Assembly (NCBI GenBank): GCA_043228905.1
Contig: JBHGNT010000022.1
Location: 2,418,001 to 2,482,000 of the forward strand
Reading direction: 5' to 3'
Origin: Azolla caroliniana
Taxonomy: Eukaryota; Polypodiophyta
Length of the DNA: 64,000 nucleotides
Below, piece by piece: positions 62,181 through 64,000 of this stretch (positions are counted from its first letter, which is position 1; each line of letters opens with the position of its first letter). Made by a program: the position numbers and the translations under genes. The notes under the pieces were generated by a model. It made no database searches. It was not told where the DNA came from and worked only from the letters and a program-made list of their open reading frames with translations.

Positions 62181-62639
62181 GAGGAACAAGCCACCTAAAA
62201 TAGAAAATCAGTAATCAGAATTGGTGGCTCTGTCCTTTTCAACATGTATAAGAAATCTTGATAATCTGAGTTGATAATTCTTGATTACAACACTTTGAGA
62301 CAGTAATCTGAAATTTGTAATCTGTCCTTTTCAACATGTATCTGTTTGGAGTTCGAACTCGAACTCAGGATTATCAAGAATTTGATGACATTCAAGTCGA
62401 CCTTAGATGATGGCACTATTCCCCATGTTCCACTACGTTAGACACCAAAGTTCAAACATTTGAGTATTCTCATAAATTAAATGACATGTATTTAACTAAT
62501 AACACATAAAATTTTGTAAACCATCCTTATGTTTTTCCCACAAAAAACTAGCTAAACAAATAGTTAATTAGTTGCGGCCATTTTAGTAGGTAATTAGCTA
62601 TAATAGTGTTTCCACTTGCATGATTTTACCCGTTTCTTG
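62181..62639. other. Non-coding segment
   Basis: Contains a duplicated GTAATCTGTCCTTTTCAACATGTAT-type stretch (~62230 and ~62320) and scraps of the 52-bp repeat (TAATTAGCTATAATAG near 62590). No gene supported. Confidence 0.5.
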
Positions 62640-62899
62640 ATACTCTTCCTAGATGTGGATGATATGTTGATCGTCGGATGAGACCAAGGCAAGATTCGGA
62701 TGCTAAAGAAGGATCTGAACCGGACCTTCTCAATGAAAACAAATCCTGAGGATAAAGGCAAAGAAGATCAAGAGTTCATGTTGATGAAGATCCACAGGAA
62801 GGAGAACGGGTCGGGTATGTTCACTAAGGAGTTGAAAACTGACAAGCTGGACGCGTGCCAAAAGCTGATCGAGTTGACGAGACATCCTGTGCCAGAGTG
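62640..62899 (+). pseudogene. COP5 RT fragment fused to the RNase H end (internally deleted)
   Basis: Copia RT active region LDVDDMLIVG with a stop right after, DQGKIRMLKKDLNRTFSMK, then directly the C-terminal motif NGSGMFTKELKTDKLDACQK and a TGA. Most of RNase H is missing, so an internal deletion lies near 62733. The 5' part of the element is absent. Confidence 0.75.
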
Positions 62900-62910
62900 A
62901 AGGGGGACGT

Positions 62911-63465
62911 TGTTGGGAAGTCGGTCCCTACAAATGGGATACGGTTATGAATGAAGAGGACACGGTGAGAACCGGACGAGATCCGGAAACCGGATCGGTT
63001 GGACTCGATGAGAACAGGAAGACAAGACATATTTGTAAATATGTTTTGAGTAAGCCTATTGAGGCTATATTTCTAAATAGCCCTAAGTTCATATGAGTAT
63101 AAATATGACCTAGGGAAATCAGAGATAGTGAGTGTTGTCATATTGTTGTATGTGCATAACTGTTGTATAGAGATTGAGAGAGACACAGAGCGATACTCTG
63201 TTGTAACCGCCGGTTGGTGAAGATACAGAGCTCAAGGTCGTTGCCTCCAAGTCTTTGATTCTACCTTTCTCATATAGTGATAGTTTGGAGTCTTTGGGTT
63301 CCCGTGGTTTTTCCCATTTAGGGTTTCCACGTAAACATCATGTGTACTCTCTATTGTTTGTGTGTGTACATGTACTAATCTCCAACCCCATTTCTATGTT
63401 TGATTCTCAAAAAAGTGATTCAAGTCTCGGTTGTGGCCGAGCAATATTCCGCGCTATTTCCTACA
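62911..63465 (+). repeat. COP5 3' LTR
   Basis: 555 bp, TGTTGGGAAG...TTTCCTACA, preceded by the purine tract AGTGAAGGGGGACG as in COP2/COP3 (there on the opposite strand). Contains a TATA-like GAGTATAAATATGACC (~63096). The right flank TCATG is copia RT sequence of COP6. Confidence 0.82.
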
Positions 63466-64000
63466 TCATGAAGGAGTCAAACTTCTAGTACCATTGTCGA
63501 GGGGTTTGCTTCAATCCATATAAGCTCTTCTTTAGCTGGCACATCAGGTGCTCCTTCCCTTTCTTCTCAAATCCTTCCGGTTGATGCATGTAGATCTCTT
63601 CTTCGAGGTCGCCATGTAGGAATGTCGCTTTGACGTCTAGTTGCTCTACCTCGAGTTCTATTCTTGCTGCTATGCTCAATACTATCCGGATTGATGTCAT
63701 CTTTACTTCCGGGGAAAAGATCTCATCGAAATCCACACCTTTCTTCTGCTGGAAACCCTTCACCACGATCCAGGCCTTGTACCTCGGTGGATTTCTGGCA
63801 TCTCCCAGTTTCCACTTGTACACCCACTAATTCCGGAGTACTCTCAATCCTTTCGGCAACTCCGTTAGTTTGTATGTATGGTTCTCATATAGGGAATCCA
63901 TCTCGTCCTGCATGGCACTTAACCACTCACAACTATGGGTGTCTTTCTTTTCTTCTTCGAAGCTTTCCGGCTCTCCCTCATCGGTCAGCAATACGTGCTC
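63466..64000 (-). pseudogene. COP6 reverse transcriptase N-terminal part (runs off the window)
   Basis: Minus-strand copia RT of the COP2/COP3 group: 63485-63823 open with KGVDFDEIFSPEVKMTSIRI, QLDVKATFLHGDLEEEIYMH, SLYGLKQTPRQWY. Upstream (63824-64000) the acidic linker (VLLTDEGEPESFEE) follows after a stop at ~63829. COP5 landed in the codons for the SFMTD-like motif at 63466; the downstream half of COP6 is not seen. Confidence 0.82.

Overview
This is nuclear DNA of a land plant, and almost all of it is nested LTR retrotransposons. Three things point to a plant: the Ty1/copia elements carry primer-binding sites of the initiator-tRNA-Met type (TGGTATCAGAGC and close variants), one Ty3/gypsy group is Athila/Tat-like and another carries an integrase chromodomain, and split genes with GT-AG introns survive at the right. 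A non-seed plant (fern, lycophyte or bryophyte) is my guess from the style of the two low-copy gene families near 56.5-62 kb; this is inference only. I see no bacterial features, CRISPR arrays, rRNA genes or intact tRNA genes.

Element names used here. RLG1 = Athila/Tat-like Ty3/gypsy with a third, coiled-coil ORF (copy a 1-4168, copy b 18631-28717). RLG2 (42334-49191) and RLG3 (30269-32378) are relatives of RLG1. CHR-A (4916-30120, interrupted) and CHR-B (34334-40096) are chromodomain Ty3/gypsy elements on the minus strand. COP1 (8897-30039) and COP4 (50738-56511) are one copia family. COP2 (10314-15894), COP3 (32379-42333), COP5 (62640-63465) and COP6 (63466-64000) are a second copia group.

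Layout. 1-4168 is the 3' part of RLG1a. After a short spacer and a copia relic, CHR-A starts at 4916; its 5' LTR is split by COP1, and COP1 in turn holds COP2 and RLG1b, giving three nested levels, each with a target duplication (AGGGG, TAATG, ATACC, AGTA+1). From 30269 a broken RLG3 is cut by COP3, which holds the very young CHR-B (TSD GCCGG, LTRs identical by eye) and is itself cut by RLG2. RLG2 carries an 870-bp solo-LTR-like insertion and stops abruptly at a 52-bp AT-rich tandem array (49192-50645). Beyond the array, COP4 (TSD AGTCT) sits in a transposase-like pseudogene. A convergent split gene follows (FCP1/NIF-like C-terminal domain, decayed), with the same 52-bp repeat inside one of its introns. 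Two facing copia fragments close the window.

Most notable: both chromodomain elements appear to prime reverse transcription from their own mRNA 5' end rather than from a tRNA. A 12-nt (CHR-B) or 11-nt (CHR-A) perfect complement lies between the site next to the 5' LTR and the predicted transcription start about 31-33 nt below a TATA box, and the two copies differ by a compensatory change. Their LTRs, and the solo LTR, also carry an antisense tRNA-like A/B-box block near the LTR 5' end. Secondary points are a GTTAAAC gag-pol shift site, the long coiled-coil ORF3 downstream of integrase in RLG1, a reverse-transcriptase active-site loss in the otherwise long-ORF copy RLG1b, and the tandem-repeat-associated gene pair at 49-62 kb.
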